A stretch of DNA of 64,000 bases from Streptomyces sp. NBC_00820 (lineage in GTDB: Bacteria > Actinomycetota > Actinomycetes > Streptomycetales > Streptomycetaceae): positions 2,679,001 through 2,743,000 of the forward strand of contig NZ_CP108882.1 in the NCBI RefSeq assembly GCF_036347055.1, written 5' to 3'. The position numbers were made by a program, and so were the translations under genes. Positions within the stretch are counted from its first letter, which is position 1. Each line of letters begins with the position of its first letter. Below, piece after piece: positions 25,539 to 34,139 of the stretch. The notes under the pieces are model-generated. The model searched no databases, had not been told where the DNA came from, and saw only the letters and a list, made by a program, of their open reading frames with translations.

Positions 25539-26570
25539 ATGTCGAAGATCAAGCCCAGTAAGGGCGCCCCGTACGCGCGCATCCTCGGAGTCGGCGGTTA
25601 CCGGCCGGTCCGGGTCGTGCCCAACGAGGTGATCCTCGAGAAGATCGACTCGTCCGACGAGTGGATCCGTTCGCGTTCCGGCATCGAGACCCGGCACTGG
25701 GCGGGCCCCGAGGAGACGGTCGCCGCGATGTCCGTCGAGGCGGCCGGCAAGGCCATCGCGGACGCGGGGATCGACGCGGAGCAGATCGGTGCCGTGGTCG
25801 TCTCGACGGTCTCGCACTTCAGCCAGACCCCGGCCGTCGCCACCTCGATCGCCGACAAGCTCGGCACGAACAAGGCGGCCGCCTTCGACATCTCGGCCGG
25901 CTGCGCGGGCTTCGGCTACGGCCTCACCCTCGCCAAGGGCATGGTGGTGGAAGGTTCCGCCGAGTACGTGCTCGTCATCGGCGTGGAGCGCCTCAGCGAC
26001 CTGACCGACCTGGAGGACCGCGCGACGGCCTTCCTGTTCGGTGACGGCGCCGGCGCGGTCGTGGTCGGCCCTTCCAAGGAGCCGGCGATGGGCCCGACGG
26101 TCTGGGGCTCGGAGGGCGACAAGTCCGAGACCATCAAGCAGACCGTCACCTGGGACCGTTTCCACATCGGCGACGTGTCCGAACTGCCCCTGGACTCCGA
26201 GGGCAACGTCAAGTTCCCTGCGATCACGCAGGAGGGCCAGGCGGTGTTCCGCTGGGCCGTGTTCGAGATGGCGAAGGTCGCCCAGCAGGCGCTGGACGCG
26301 GCCGGGATCACCTCGGACGACCTGGACGTCTTCATCCCGCACCAGGCCAACATGCGGATCATCGACTCGATGGTGAAGACCCTGAAGCTGCCGGAGAGCG
26401 TGACGGTCGCCCGTGACGTGCGCACCACCGGCAACACCTCGGCCGCCTCGATCCCGCTCGCGATGGAGCGGCTTCTGGCGACCGGCGAGGCGAAGAGCGG
26501 CGACACCGCGCTCGTCATCGGATTCGGGGCGGGTCTCGTCTACGCCGCCACGGTCGTTACCCTCCCCTAG
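25539..26570 (+). CDS. fabH: 3-oxoacyl-ACP synthase III (KAS III)
   Basis: A 343-residue condensing enzyme that starts fatty acid chains by joining acyl-CoA (including branched primers, giving the iso/anteiso lipids of Streptomyces) to malonyl-ACP. The catalytic triad is C122 (DISAGCAGF), H268 (FIPHQANMRI) and N299 (TTGNTSAAS). The C-terminal GFGAGLVYAA is typical. The ATG at 25539 follows AAGGAGCCG. A 106-bp gap with a small hairpin separates it from acpP. Second gene of the fatty acid synthase operon. Confidence 0.97.
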   Translation: MSKIKPSKGAPYARILGVGGYRPVRVVPNEVILEKIDSSDEWIRSRSGIETRHWAGPEETVAAMSVEAAGKAIADAGIDAEQIGAVVVSTVSHFSQTPAVATSIADKLGTNKAAAFDISAGCAGFGYGLTLAKGMVVEGSAEYVLVIGVERLSDLTDLEDRATAFLFGDGAGAVVVGPSKEPAMGPTVWGSEGDKSETIKQTVTWDRFHIGDVSELPLDSEGNVKFPAITQEGQAVFRWAVFEMAKVAQQALDAAGITSDDLDVFIPHQANMRIIDSMVKTLKLPESVTVARDVRTTGNTSAASIPLAMERLLATGEAKSGDTALVIGFGAGLVYAATVVTLP

Positions 26571-26580
26571 GCACTCCGTG

Positions 26581-26598
26581 CCGGATCATGCGATCCGG
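26581..26598. other. Small perfect hairpin between fabH and acpP
   Basis: CCGGATC, ATGC loop, GATCCGG lies in the 106-bp fabH-acpP gap. It could be an mRNA processing or stabilising element that raises acpP levels relative to fabD and fabH. No U-tract follows. Confidence 0.5.
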
Positions 26599-26676
26599 GA
26601 CATGTGCCACCTCACCTGCCGCTGACGCGGTGGGCGCTGTAAAACCGTCTGGAACATCGAAGAAGGAGCGCCTGAC

Positions 26677-26925
26677 ATGGCCGCCACTCAGGAAGAGATC
26701 GTCGCCGGTCTCGCCGACATCGTGAACGAGATCGCCGGCATCCCGGTTGAGGACGTCCAGCTGGACAAGTCCTTCACCGACGACCTGGACGTCGACTCGC
26801 TGTCCATGGTCGAGGTCGTCGTCGCCGCCGAAGAGCGCTTCGACGTCAAGATCCCGGACGAGGACGTCAAGAACCTCAAGACCGTCGGCGACGCCACGGA
26901 CTACATCCTCAAGCACCAGGCCTGA
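26677..26925 (+). CDS. acpP: Acyl carrier protein
   Basis: An 82-residue, acidic four-helix carrier for growing fatty acyl chains. The phosphopantetheine attachment serine is S41 in DLDVDSLSMVEV. The ATG at 26677 follows GAAGGAGCGCC. Highly acidic composition and length are those of the Streptomyces fatty-acid ACP rather than a polyketide ACP. Third gene of the operon. Its 106-bp upstream gap may provide an extra promoter or processing site, as ACP is needed in excess. Confidence 0.98.
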   Translation: MAATQEEIVAGLADIVNEIAGIPVEDVQLDKSFTDDLDVDSLSMVEVVVAAEERFDVKIPDEDVKNLKTVGDATDYILKHQA

Positions 26926-27011
26926 GCCACCCTTTAGGTCCTGAGGCTGCAAGGCCCCGCCACCCGGCGGTGGCGCCGCTGAATCCCGCATCCGTTGGAG
27001 AAAGAGTTCCC

Positions 27012-28283
27012 GTGAGCCCGACCAATCGCACCGTGGTCGTCACCGGTATCGGCGCAACCACACCGCTGGGTGGCGACGTAGCTTCCACCTGGGAGGGGCT
27101 GATCGCCGGCAAGTCCGGTGTCCGTCCCCTCGAGCAGGAGTGGGCCGCCGAGCAGGCGGTCCGTATCGCGGCGCAGATCGCCGTGGAGCCGGGCGAGGTC
27201 ATCCCGCGCCCGCAGGCCCGCCGCCTGGACCGCTCGGCGCAGTTCGCGCTGATCGCGGCCAAGGAGGCCTGGGCGGACGCCGGTTTCACCGACAGGGCCG
27301 GCGACGACAGCAGTGTCGACCCCGACCGGCTGGGCGCGGTCATCGCCTCCGGCATCGGCGGTGTGACGACCCTGCTCGACCAGTACGACGTGCTGAAGGA
27401 GAAGGGCGTACGCCGCGTCTCCCCGCACACCGTGCCGATGCTGATGCCGAACGGCCCGTCCGCCAACGTGGGCCTGGCCGTGGGCGCCCGCGCCGGTGTG
27501 CACACCCCGGTCTCCGCCTGCGCCTCCGGCGCCGAGGCCATCGGCTACGCCATCGAGATGATCCGCACGGGCCGCGCCGACGTCGTCGTCGCCGGTGGCA
27601 CCGAGGCGGCCATCCACCCGCTGCCCATCGCCGCCTTCGGCAACATGATGGCGATGTCCAAGAACAACGACGACCCACAGGGTGCCTCGCGCCCCTACGA
27701 CATCTCCCGTGACGGTTTCGTCCTCGGTGAGGGCGCCGGCGTCCTGGTCCTGGAGTCCGCCGAGCACGCCGCCAAGCGTGGCGCCCGCGTCTACGCGGAG
27801 GCCGTCGGCCAGGGCATCTCGGCCGACAGCCACGACATCGTGCAGCCGGAGCCGGAGGGCCGCGGCATCGCGCACGCCCTGCAGAACCTGATGGACAACA
27901 CCGACCTGAACCCGGCCGAGATCGTGCACGTCAACGCGCACGCCACCTCGACGCCGGCCGGTGACGTGGCCGAACTGAAGGCGCTGCGCAAGGTGTTCGG
28001 CGACGACGCGGACCACTTCGCGGTCTCCGGCACCAAGTCGATGACCGGTCACCTGCTCGGCGGCGCCGGAGGTGTCGAGTCGGTCGCGACCGTCCTCGCC
28101 CTCTACAACCGGATCGCCCCGCCGACCATCAACGTCGAGAACCTCGACCCCGAGGCCGAGGCCACCGCCGACATCGTCCGCGGTGAGGCGCGCAAGCTGC
28201 CCGCCGAGGGCCGCATCGCCGCGCTGAACGACTCGTTCGGCTTCGGCGGCCACAACGTCGTGCTGGCGTTCCGCACCATCTGA
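27012..28283 (+). CDS. fabF: 3-oxoacyl-ACP synthase II (KAS II)
   Basis: A 423-residue elongating condensing enzyme. The catalytic Cys is C170 in VSACASGAEA, and the two histidines are H310 (VNAHATSTPAGD) and H347 (KSMTGHLLGGAGG). The GTG at 27012 follows TTGGAGAAAGAG and matches the SPTNRTVVVTGIGATTPLGG start; the upstream frame from 26970 is not conserved. Last gene of the operon, closed by a strong hairpin. Some Streptomyces call this gene fabB; the single elongating KAS probably does both jobs. Confidence 0.97.
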   Translation: MSPTNRTVVVTGIGATTPLGGDVASTWEGLIAGKSGVRPLEQEWAAEQAVRIAAQIAVEPGEVIPRPQARRLDRSAQFALIAAKEAWADAGFTDRAGDDSSVDPDRLGAVIASGIGGVTTLLDQYDVLKEKGVRRVSPHTVPMLMPNGPSANVGLAVGARAGVHTPVSACASGAEAIGYAIEMIRTGRADVVVAGGTEAAIHPLPIAAFGNMMAMSKNNDDPQGASRPYDISRDGFVLGEGAGVLVLESAEHAAKRGARVYAEAVGQGISADSHDIVQPEPEGRGIAHALQNLMDNTDLNPAEIVHVNAHATSTPAGDVAELKALRKVFGDDADHFAVSGTKSMTGHLLGGAGGVESVATVLALYNRIAPPTINVENLDPEAEATADIVRGEARKLPAEGRIAALNDSFGFGGHNVVLAFRTI

Positions 28284-28290
28284 GAACGTC

Positions 28291-28328
28291 GGGAAAGGGC
28301 CCCCACCAGCCGGTGGGGGCCCTTTCCC
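28291..28328. terminator. Strong hairpin terminator after fabF
   Basis: A perfect 17-bp stem, GGGAAAGGGCCCCCACC and its complement, with a four-base AGCC loop, eight bases after the fabF stop. Being symmetrical it can also serve the convergent DUF3145 gene. Confidence 0.9.
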
Positions 28329-28388
28329 GTGTCCGGGTCCATGTCCGGGTCCGTATCCGGGTTCGTGTCCGGGTTCGTGTCCGGGTGA
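28329..28388. repeat. Five tandem 12-bp repeats
   Basis: Units at 28329, 28341, 28353, 28365 and 28377 follow GTGTCCGGGTTC with one or two changes each. They sit between the fabF terminator and the convergent DUF3145 gene. A multiple of three length keeps every frame open but no gene uses it. Confidence 0.85.
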
Positions 28389-28404
28389 GAGCTGGTCCGT
28401 GTGC

Positions 28405-28899
28405 TCAGACGACCTGGTGCAGCCAGCGGACGGGAGCGCCCTCGCCCGCGTAGCGGAACGGCTCCAGCTCGTCGTCCCACGGCTTGCCCAGCAGCTTGGA
28501 CAGCTCGGCCTCCAGGTCCGTCTCCCCGCGCCGGCTGCGCAGCAGGGCCGCGCGCAGGCGGTCCTCGGGGATCAGGATGTCGCCGTGGATGCCGGTGACG
28601 GCGTGGAAGATGCCGAGGTCGGGGGTGCAGCTGTAGCGCTCGCCCTCGGCGCTGGGGCACGGCTCGGCGGTGACTTCGAAGCGGAGCAGGTGCCAGCCGC
28701 GCAGGGCGGAGGCGAGCTTGGAGGCGGTGCCGGCCTGGCCCTGCCAGGAGAACTCCGAACGCCAGGTGCCGGGGGCCGCGGGCTGCCGGATCCAGTCGAG
28801 GTTGACGCGCGTGCCGAGCACCCCGGCGACGGCCCACTCGACGTGCGGGCACAGCGCGCGCGGCGCGGAGTGCACGTACAGAACTCCACGTGTCGTCAC
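28405..28899 (-). CDS. DUF3145 family protein
   Basis: A 164-residue protein of unknown function, conserved in actinobacteria next to fabF. It starts TTRGVLYVHSAPRALCPHVEWAV, with cysteines in ALCPH and EPCPSAEGERYSC, and ends RYAGEGAPVRWLHQVV. The GTG at 28899 follows GGAGG with a 5-base gap; a longer frame from 28968 adds 23 non-conserved residues. Convergent with the fatty acid operon across the terminator and 12-bp repeats. Nothing in the sequence identifies an active site. Confidence 0.87.
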   Translation of the reverse strand: MTTRGVLYVHSAPRALCPHVEWAVAGVLGTRVNLDWIRQPAAPGTWRSEFSWQGQAGTASKLASALRGWHLLRFEVTAEPCPSAEGERYSCTPDLGIFHAVTGIHGDILIPEDRLRAALLRSRRGETDLEAELSKLLGKPWDDELEPFRYAGEGAPVRWLHQVV

Positions 28900-29153
28900 C
28901 GTAACCTCCGGGCAGAGCGGGACATCTTGCGGACGGGCCGGCGGCAGTGGCGCCACGGCCGCGTTCATGGCGAGGCTACCCTGCGGCGGTGCAAGGAGTG
29001 TGACGTACCGTCGGTCCCGGCGTCAGGAACCTCCGCCATTCACCCAGGGGGACGCTTGTACGGGGGTGCGCCGCCGCAGGGCGCCCGTGCGGGAACTCCC
29101 GCGCGTTGTTATGGGGGGGAGCACTGCAGCGACGAGCGAGGGGATCAGCCGGG

Positions 29154-30041
29154 ATGCGCAGACGAGGCCAGACGCGGGCCGTCCTCGCCGTCGTGACGGC
29201 GGCCGTGCTGGCCACGGGGTGCGGCGCCTTCGGCGGTGACGGCGCACGGGATTCCGGTACGGGCGCGACCCGTTCCGCGCCGAAGCCCGTGCCGGTGTGG
29301 AACCGCAGCCCTGACTCGATCGCGGCGGTGGGTGACTCCATCACGCGCGGCTTCGACGCCTGCACGGTGTTCTCGGACTGCCCCGAGGTGTCGTGGGCGA
29401 CGGGCAGCGACGCCGGGGTGGACAGCCTGGCCGTGCGGCTGCTCGGGGTGACGGGCGCGGCGGAGCGCAGCTGGAACTACGCGGTGACCGGCGCCCGGAT
29501 GGCCGACCTGCCGGGCCAGATGGAGCAGGCGGTGGCCCGCAGACCGGAGTTGGTGACGGTGATGGCGGGCGCCAACGACGCCTGCCGCGCCTCGGTGTCG
29601 TCGATGACGTCCGTGGCCGGCTTCCGCGCGGACTTCGAGAAGGCGCTGAGCGCGCTGCGGACGGCGCTGCCGAAGACACAGGTGTACGTGGCGAGCGTGC
29701 CGAACCTGAAGCGGCTGTGGTCGAAAGGGCGCATGGACCCGCTGGGCAAGCAGGTGTGGAAGCTGGGCATCTGCCCGTCGATGCTGGGTGACGCGGACGA
29801 CCTGACCGACACGGCCGCGCTGCGCCGGGAGAAGGTGCAGCGGCGGGTGGAGGAGTACAACGCGGTGCTGCGGGAGGTCTGCGCGAAGGACCGCCGCTGC
29901 CGCTTCGACGGCAACGCCGTCTTCGACTACCGCTTCGACACCGGGCAGCTCAGCCACTGGGACTGGTTCCACCCGAGCAGGACCGGCCAGGCACGGCTCG
30001 CCGAGATCGCCTACCGCACGGTCACGGCACGCAGACCGTGA
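29154..30041 (+). CDS. Lipoprotein SGNH/GDSL-family hydrolase
   Basis: A 295-residue secreted esterase/lipase. The signal peptide (MRRRGQTRAVLAVVTAAVLA) ends in the lipobox LATGC with C23 as lipid anchor. The catalytic domain has block I AAVGDSITRG (nucleophile S62), block III MAGANDAC and block V DWFHPSRTG (Asp-His). Conserved cysteine pairs (CTVFSDC, CAKDRRC) suggest disulphides. The ATG at 29154 follows GAGGGGATC; an ATG at 29106 would precede the signal peptide. It is 15 bp from galM on the same strand, so the two may be co-transcribed. Substrate unknown. Confidence 0.9.
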   Translation: MRRRGQTRAVLAVVTAAVLATGCGAFGGDGARDSGTGATRSAPKPVPVWNRSPDSIAAVGDSITRGFDACTVFSDCPEVSWATGSDAGVDSLAVRLLGVTGAAERSWNYAVTGARMADLPGQMEQAVARRPELVTVMAGANDACRASVSSMTSVAGFRADFEKALSALRTALPKTQVYVASVPNLKRLWSKGRMDPLGKQVWKLGICPSMLGDADDLTDTAALRREKVQRRVEEYNAVLREVCAKDRRCRFDGNAVFDYRFDTGQLSHWDWFHPSRTGQARLAEIAYRTVTARRP

Positions 30042-30056
30042 CCTACGCTTTCCCAC

Positions 30057-31028
30057 ATGAGTGAACTTTTCGGCACACTTTCCGACGGCACTCCGGTCCA
30101 CCGCTGGACGCTGGAGCGCGGCGGGGTGCGGGTGCGGGTCCTGTCGTACGGCGGGATCGTGCAGTCGGTCGAGGTGCCGGACCGGGAGGGGCGCACGGCC
30201 GACGTGGTGCTGGGCTTCCCCGGCCTCGACGGCTATCTGGAGCATCCGGGGCCGTATCTCGGTGCCCTGGTGGGCCGGTACGCCAACCGCATCGCGGGCG
30301 GCCGTTTCCCGCTGGACGGCTGGACGTACGCGCTCGCCCGGAACAACGGCCCCAACTCGCTGCACGGCGGCGAGCGCGGGTTCGACCGGCGGGTGTGGCA
30401 GGTGGAGCCGGTCGAGAACGGGCTGCGGCTGAGCCGGGTCAGCCCGCACGGCGAGGAGGGCTTCCCGGGGCGGCTCACGGTGGCGGCGACGTACACGCTG
30501 GACGCGTCGGGCGCGCTGCGGATCGCCTACGAGGCGGTCACGGACGCCCCGACGATCCTCAACCTCACCAACCACTCGTACTGGAACCTGGCCGGCTCCG
30601 GGCACGCGGGCGGCCATGAACTGCGCCTCGCCGCCTCCCGGTACACCCCGGTCGACGGCGACCTGATCCCCGCCGGGGCCCCGGCGGACGTGACGGGGTC
30701 CCGTTTCGACTTCCGTACGGCCCGCGAGACCGGCTCCGGCTACGACCACAACTTCGTGCTGGACAAGGGGGTCACCGAGCGGGCCGAGGAGGTGGCCGAG
30801 CTGTACGACCCGGGCTCCGGGCGGGTGCTCACGGTGTCCACGACCGAGCCGGGCCTGCAGCTCTACACCGCCGACCATCTGGCCGCGCCCTTCGCCCCCG
30901 GGGACGGGATCGCCCTGGAGACCCAGCACTTCCCGGACTCCCCCAACCGCCCGGACTTCCCGAGCACGGAGCTGCGGCCGGGCCAGGTGTACAGGTCGGA
31001 GACGGTGTACGGCTTCTCGGCCCGCTAG
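30057..31028 (+). CDS. galM: Aldose 1-epimerase
   Basis: A 323-residue mutarotase interconverting alpha- and beta-anomers of galactose, glucose and related sugars. The active-site His is in LTNHSYWNLAG, and the base Glu is in IALETQHFPDSPN near 287. GRYANRIAGGRF is the family signature. No signal peptide, so cytoplasmic or released. The ATG at 30057 lies 15 bp after the SGNH hydrolase stop without a clear ribosome-binding site, suggesting coupling. Ends before a pair of inverted repeats that separate it from the convergent GH3 gene. Confidence 0.94.
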   Translation: MSELFGTLSDGTPVHRWTLERGGVRVRVLSYGGIVQSVEVPDREGRTADVVLGFPGLDGYLEHPGPYLGALVGRYANRIAGGRFPLDGWTYALARNNGPNSLHGGERGFDRRVWQVEPVENGLRLSRVSPHGEEGFPGRLTVAATYTLDASGALRIAYEAVTDAPTILNLTNHSYWNLAGSGHAGGHELRLAASRYTPVDGDLIPAGAPADVTGSRFDFRTARETGSGYDHNFVLDKGVTERAEEVAELYDPGSGRVLTVSTTEPGLQLYTADHLAAPFAPGDGIALETQHFPDSPNRPDFPSTELRPGQVYRSETVYGFSAR

Positions 31029-31120
31029 GGCCTCTCTTCCGGATCTTGCCGGGGTCGCGGGGTCTGGCCGGCCAGAAGGCACCGCAGACCGGAGCCGGCC
31101 TGATCCGGAAGAAAGGCCCT
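31027..31120. other. Long-spaced inverted repeat after galM
   Basis: CTTCCGGATC (31036-31045) pairs with GATCCGGAAG (31102-31111), and AGGGCCT (31027-31033) with AGGCCCT (31114-31120), leaving a loop of about 56 bases. It overlaps the galM stop. It could be an mRNA 3' structure or remnant of a mobile element's ends. Confidence 0.5.
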
Positions 31121-31161
31121 AGCCGGACCGCCGCGGCGGGGCGGGGGCGGGGCGGAGTCAT

Positions 31162-31195
31162 AGCCCCGGTCCGGCGTCAGGACCGGACCGGGGCT
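31162..31195. terminator. Bidirectional terminator between galM and the GH3 gene
   Basis: Perfect 13-bp arms AGCCCCGGTCCGG and CCGGACCGGGGCT with an eight-base loop, lying 24 bp after the end of the convergent glycosidase gene. Confidence 0.8.
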
Positions 31196-31218
31196 GCTCG
31201 TGGGGGACTTGTCCCGGA

Positions 31219-33660
31219 TCAGACGTTAATCCGCGCGGCGAGCCTTCGGTCGACGATCGAGCGTCCGGCCGTGATCTCGTACGAACCTTTCACAAAGGCC
31301 CACGCTTTCACCTTCTCGTCCCAGATCTCGAAGGCGCGGCGGGGCAGTTCGACGCTCACCTCGACGCTCTCGCCGGGCCCGGCCTCGGCGCCCGCGAAGC
31401 CGGCCAGCCAGCGCGCCGGGCGCTCGGGGTCGGGCTCGGCCGGGGAGAGGTAGACCTGGACGACCTCACGGCCCGGCCGCTCGCCGGTGTTGCGGAGGCG
31501 GACGCGGACGGTGGTGCCGTCGGCGTCCAGGGACTCGTAGGTCCAGTCGGTGTAGCCGAGGCCGTGGCCGAAGGGGTAGGCGGGGGTGCGGCCGGCCTTC
31601 TCCCAGGCGCGGTAGCCGATGAAGACGCCCTCGGTGTAGGGCAGTTCGCCGGCCACGGGGACGACCTGGGTGACGGGAGCGTCGGCGAGGGAGCCCCAGG
31701 TGGTGGGGAGCCGGCCGCCGGGCTCGTGGGCGCCGGTCAGCACGTCGGCGAGGGCGGCGCCGCCCTCCTGGCCGGGGAACCAGGTCAGCAGCACGGCGGC
31801 CACCTCGTCGCGCCAGGGCAGTTCGACGGGGGACCCGGAGTTGACGACCACGACGGTGCGGGGGTTGGCGGCGGCGACGGCGCGGACCAGGTCGTCCTGG
31901 CGGCCGGGCAGGCGCAGGTCGGCGCGGTCGAAGCCCTCGGACTCGACGCGGTCGGTGGTGGCGACCACGACGACGGCCGTGTCGGCGTTCCTGGCGGTCT
32001 CGACGGCCTCGGCGATCAGCTCGTCGGGGTCGCGGCGCGGGGCGGCGTGGGCGAGGGCGAAGGTGATGACCCTCAGGGGCCTGTCGTCGGGGACCTGGAC
32101 GGTGTGGGTCAGGGAGACGGTGACGGGCTCGCCCGCGGTGAGTTCGGCCTGGGCGCGGGGCACGGGGGCGTTGAAGAGCGCTCCGAACGGGTCCTTTCCG
32201 TCGGGGCGTTGGACGCCGTCGTAGTAGGTCGTGCCGTCGACGGTGAGGGTGAAGGCGCCCTTGCCCTTGATGCCGAAGGTGTGCGGGCCGGACTCGCGCG
32301 GGGTGAGGGTGCCGGTGAGTTCGACGGTGTGGAGGTTGTCGTGGCGGACGCCGTCGGGGAGGTCGGAGCCCATCCACTGGATGTGGCCGCTCGGCGCGGA
32401 GCCGGTGCCGATGACGGTGCCGGCGGCGTCACGGCAGACGGCCCGGAGGGTGAAACCCCGTCCGGCGGTGGCCAGTTCGGTGGCCGGGTCGGCGCCGACG
32501 GCGTAGCTGAGGGTGCCTTCGGGGAGGGCGGCGGTGAGGCCGTCCAGAGGGGAGACGGTCCGGGGCGGGAAGACGGTGGCGGAGCCGCCGCCGAGGATGC
32601 GGGCGTCGCGGGCGGCGGCGCCGATCAGGGCTACGGTGCCGGGTTTCAGCGGGAGCGCGCCGCGTTCGTTGCGGACGAGGACGAAGGAGCGGCGGGCGAT
32701 CTCGCGGGCCAGGGCCTCCCCGTCGACCGGTGCGGGCGGCTCGGTGACGGCGGGCTCGGCGCCCCTCAGGATGCCGACGCGGGCCGCGAGGCGGAGCACC
32801 CTGCGTACGGCCGCGTCGACGTCGGCCTCGTCGGCCCTGCCGTCGCGGACGGCCGCGGCGAGGGCGTCGCCGTAGACGGTACGGGGGCCCGGCATGGCGA
32901 TGTCGAGGCCGCCGCGCAGGGCGCGGGCGGTGTCGCGGGCGGCCGACCAGTCGGAGACGTTGATCCCGTCGAATCCCCAGGTGCCGCGCAGGACTTCGCC
33001 GACCAGGTGGTGGTGTTCGGTCATGGTCGTGCCGTTGACCGTGTTGTAGGCGGTCATGACGCCCCAGGGGCGGGCGCCGGAGACGATCGCCTCGAAGGGG
33101 GCCAGGTACAGCTCGTGCAGGGCGCGTTCGGGGACCTGGTTGTCGACGGTGAAGCGCTCGGTCTCGGCGTCGTTGGCGACGAAGTGCTTGACGGTGGTGC
33201 CGACGCCGCCGGACTGGACGCCGCGCACGTATCCGGTGCCGATGCGGCCGGTGAGGTGGGGGTCCTCGCTGTAGGCCTCGAAGTGGCGGCCGCCGAGCGG
33301 GGAGCGGTGCAGGTTGACGGTCGGGGCGAGCAGGACGTGAACGCCCTTGCGGCGGGCCTCCTGGGCCAGCAGGACGCCCGCGCGGTGGGCGAGCGAGGGG
33401 TCCCAGGTGGCGGCGAGCGCCGTCGGCGACGGCAGCGCGACGGAGGGGTCGTCGGCGGTCCAGCGCACGCCCCGCACGCCGATGGGACCGTCGGACATGA
33501 CCAGGGACCGCAGTCCGATCTCCGACAGCGCGGGCAGGCTCCAGGTGTCCTGGCCCGCCAGCAGCCGGGTCTTGGCGTCGAGGTCGAGCCGCCGCAGCGC
33601 CGCCTCCACGACCGCCTCGCGGGCCTCGTCCGCCGCCGACGGTTTCCCGGTGTCCACCAC
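31219..33660 (-). CDS. Glycoside hydrolase family 3 beta-glucosidase with PA14 insert
   Basis: An 813-residue retaining beta-glycosidase. The GH3 barrel holds KH at 158-159 and the nucleophile D237 in GFDGINVSDWSA. The second domain begins near 320 (RRSFVLVRNERGALPL). Residues about 400-535 are a PA14 sugar-binding insert, followed by the rest of the second domain and a fibronectin-III-like C-terminus. No signal peptide, so it acts on imported oligosaccharides. The GTG at 33660 follows GAGGAGG with a 7-base gap; the longer frame to 33699 is not favoured. Likely activities are beta-glucosidase or beta-xylosidase. Convergent with galM. Confidence 0.94.
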   Translation of the reverse strand: MVDTGKPSAADEAREAVVEAALRRLDLDAKTRLLAGQDTWSLPALSEIGLRSLVMSDGPIGVRGVRWTADDPSVALPSPTALAATWDPSLAHRAGVLLAQEARRKGVHVLLAPTVNLHRSPLGGRHFEAYSEDPHLTGRIGTGYVRGVQSGGVGTTVKHFVANDAETERFTVDNQVPERALHELYLAPFEAIVSGARPWGVMTAYNTVNGTTMTEHHHLVGEVLRGTWGFDGINVSDWSAARDTARALRGGLDIAMPGPRTVYGDALAAAVRDGRADEADVDAAVRRVLRLAARVGILRGAEPAVTEPPAPVDGEALAREIARRSFVLVRNERGALPLKPGTVALIGAAARDARILGGGSATVFPPRTVSPLDGLTAALPEGTLSYAVGADPATELATAGRGFTLRAVCRDAAGTVIGTGSAPSGHIQWMGSDLPDGVRHDNLHTVELTGTLTPRESGPHTFGIKGKGAFTLTVDGTTYYDGVQRPDGKDPFGALFNAPVPRAQAELTAGEPVTVSLTHTVQVPDDRPLRVITFALAHAAPRRDPDELIAEAVETARNADTAVVVVATTDRVESEGFDRADLRLPGRQDDLVRAVAAANPRTVVVVNSGSPVELPWRDEVAAVLLTWFPGQEGGAALADVLTGAHEPGGRLPTTWGSLADAPVTQVVPVAGELPYTEGVFIGYRAWEKAGRTPAYPFGHGLGYTDWTYESLDADGTTVRVRLRNTGERPGREVVQVYLSPAEPDPERPARWLAGFAGAEAGPGESVEVSVELPRRAFEIWDEKVKAWAFVKGSYEITAGRSIVDRRLAARINV

Positions 33661-33739
33661 GCCCGTACCTCCTCGTCGAAGTCCATGGGCGCCTTCCATC
33701 CTGCCCAGGACACCGCCGAACGAGTCGGGACCGGGAGCG

Positions 33740-34096
33740 TCAATCCGCCACGGGGGCCGGCCGCCGCCGGGTCCAGCCGGCCGCGAGGGTCTTGCTCACC
33801 GCGCACACGAGCCCGAGGGCGAGCGCCCAGGCGTGCTGTCCCGCGGCGTACAGCGCGGCCACGCCCGCGCCGAACCAGAGCACTTCGAAGACGACGCGGG
33901 GCGTGCCCCGCAGCGTGAACCTCGCCTTCGGGGAGCCGAACAGCGCCCAGAGTTCACCGAGGACGGCCGGCGCGAGCACGGCGAAGGCGAAGGCACCGGT
34001 GTCGAGGAGGCCGTATCCCCAGTAGGCGACGGCGCCGAGGACGCCGAGTTCGGTCAGGAACACGACGCCGAGGCTGACGTTCCGCACTGTCTTCAC
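33740..34096 (-). CDS. YrdB/DUF2568 family membrane protein
   Basis: A 118-residue protein with four hydrophobic segments: about 8-28, 34-50, 66-86 and 88-104. The family signature FTLRGTPRVVFEVLWFGAGVAAL is present. Function unknown across the family. The ATG at 34096 lies 43 bp after the EI24 gene end on the same strand, so they may be co-transcribed. A charged short C-terminus follows the last helix. Confidence 0.82.
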   Translation of the reverse strand: MKTVRNVSLGVVFLTELGVLGAVAYWGYGLLDTGAFAFAVLAPAVLGELWALFGSPKARFTLRGTPRVVFEVLWFGAGVAALYAAGQHAWALALGLVCAVSKTLAAGWTRRRPAPVAD

Positions 34097-34139
34097 GGCG
34101 GGGAGTATGACCTGCGGGCGGGCGTCCCCGCCACGGATT

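Noticed and set aside
31027..31120. Insertion-sequence ends
   Set aside because: The inverted pairs are about 56 bases apart, too short for any transposase gene and without target duplications.
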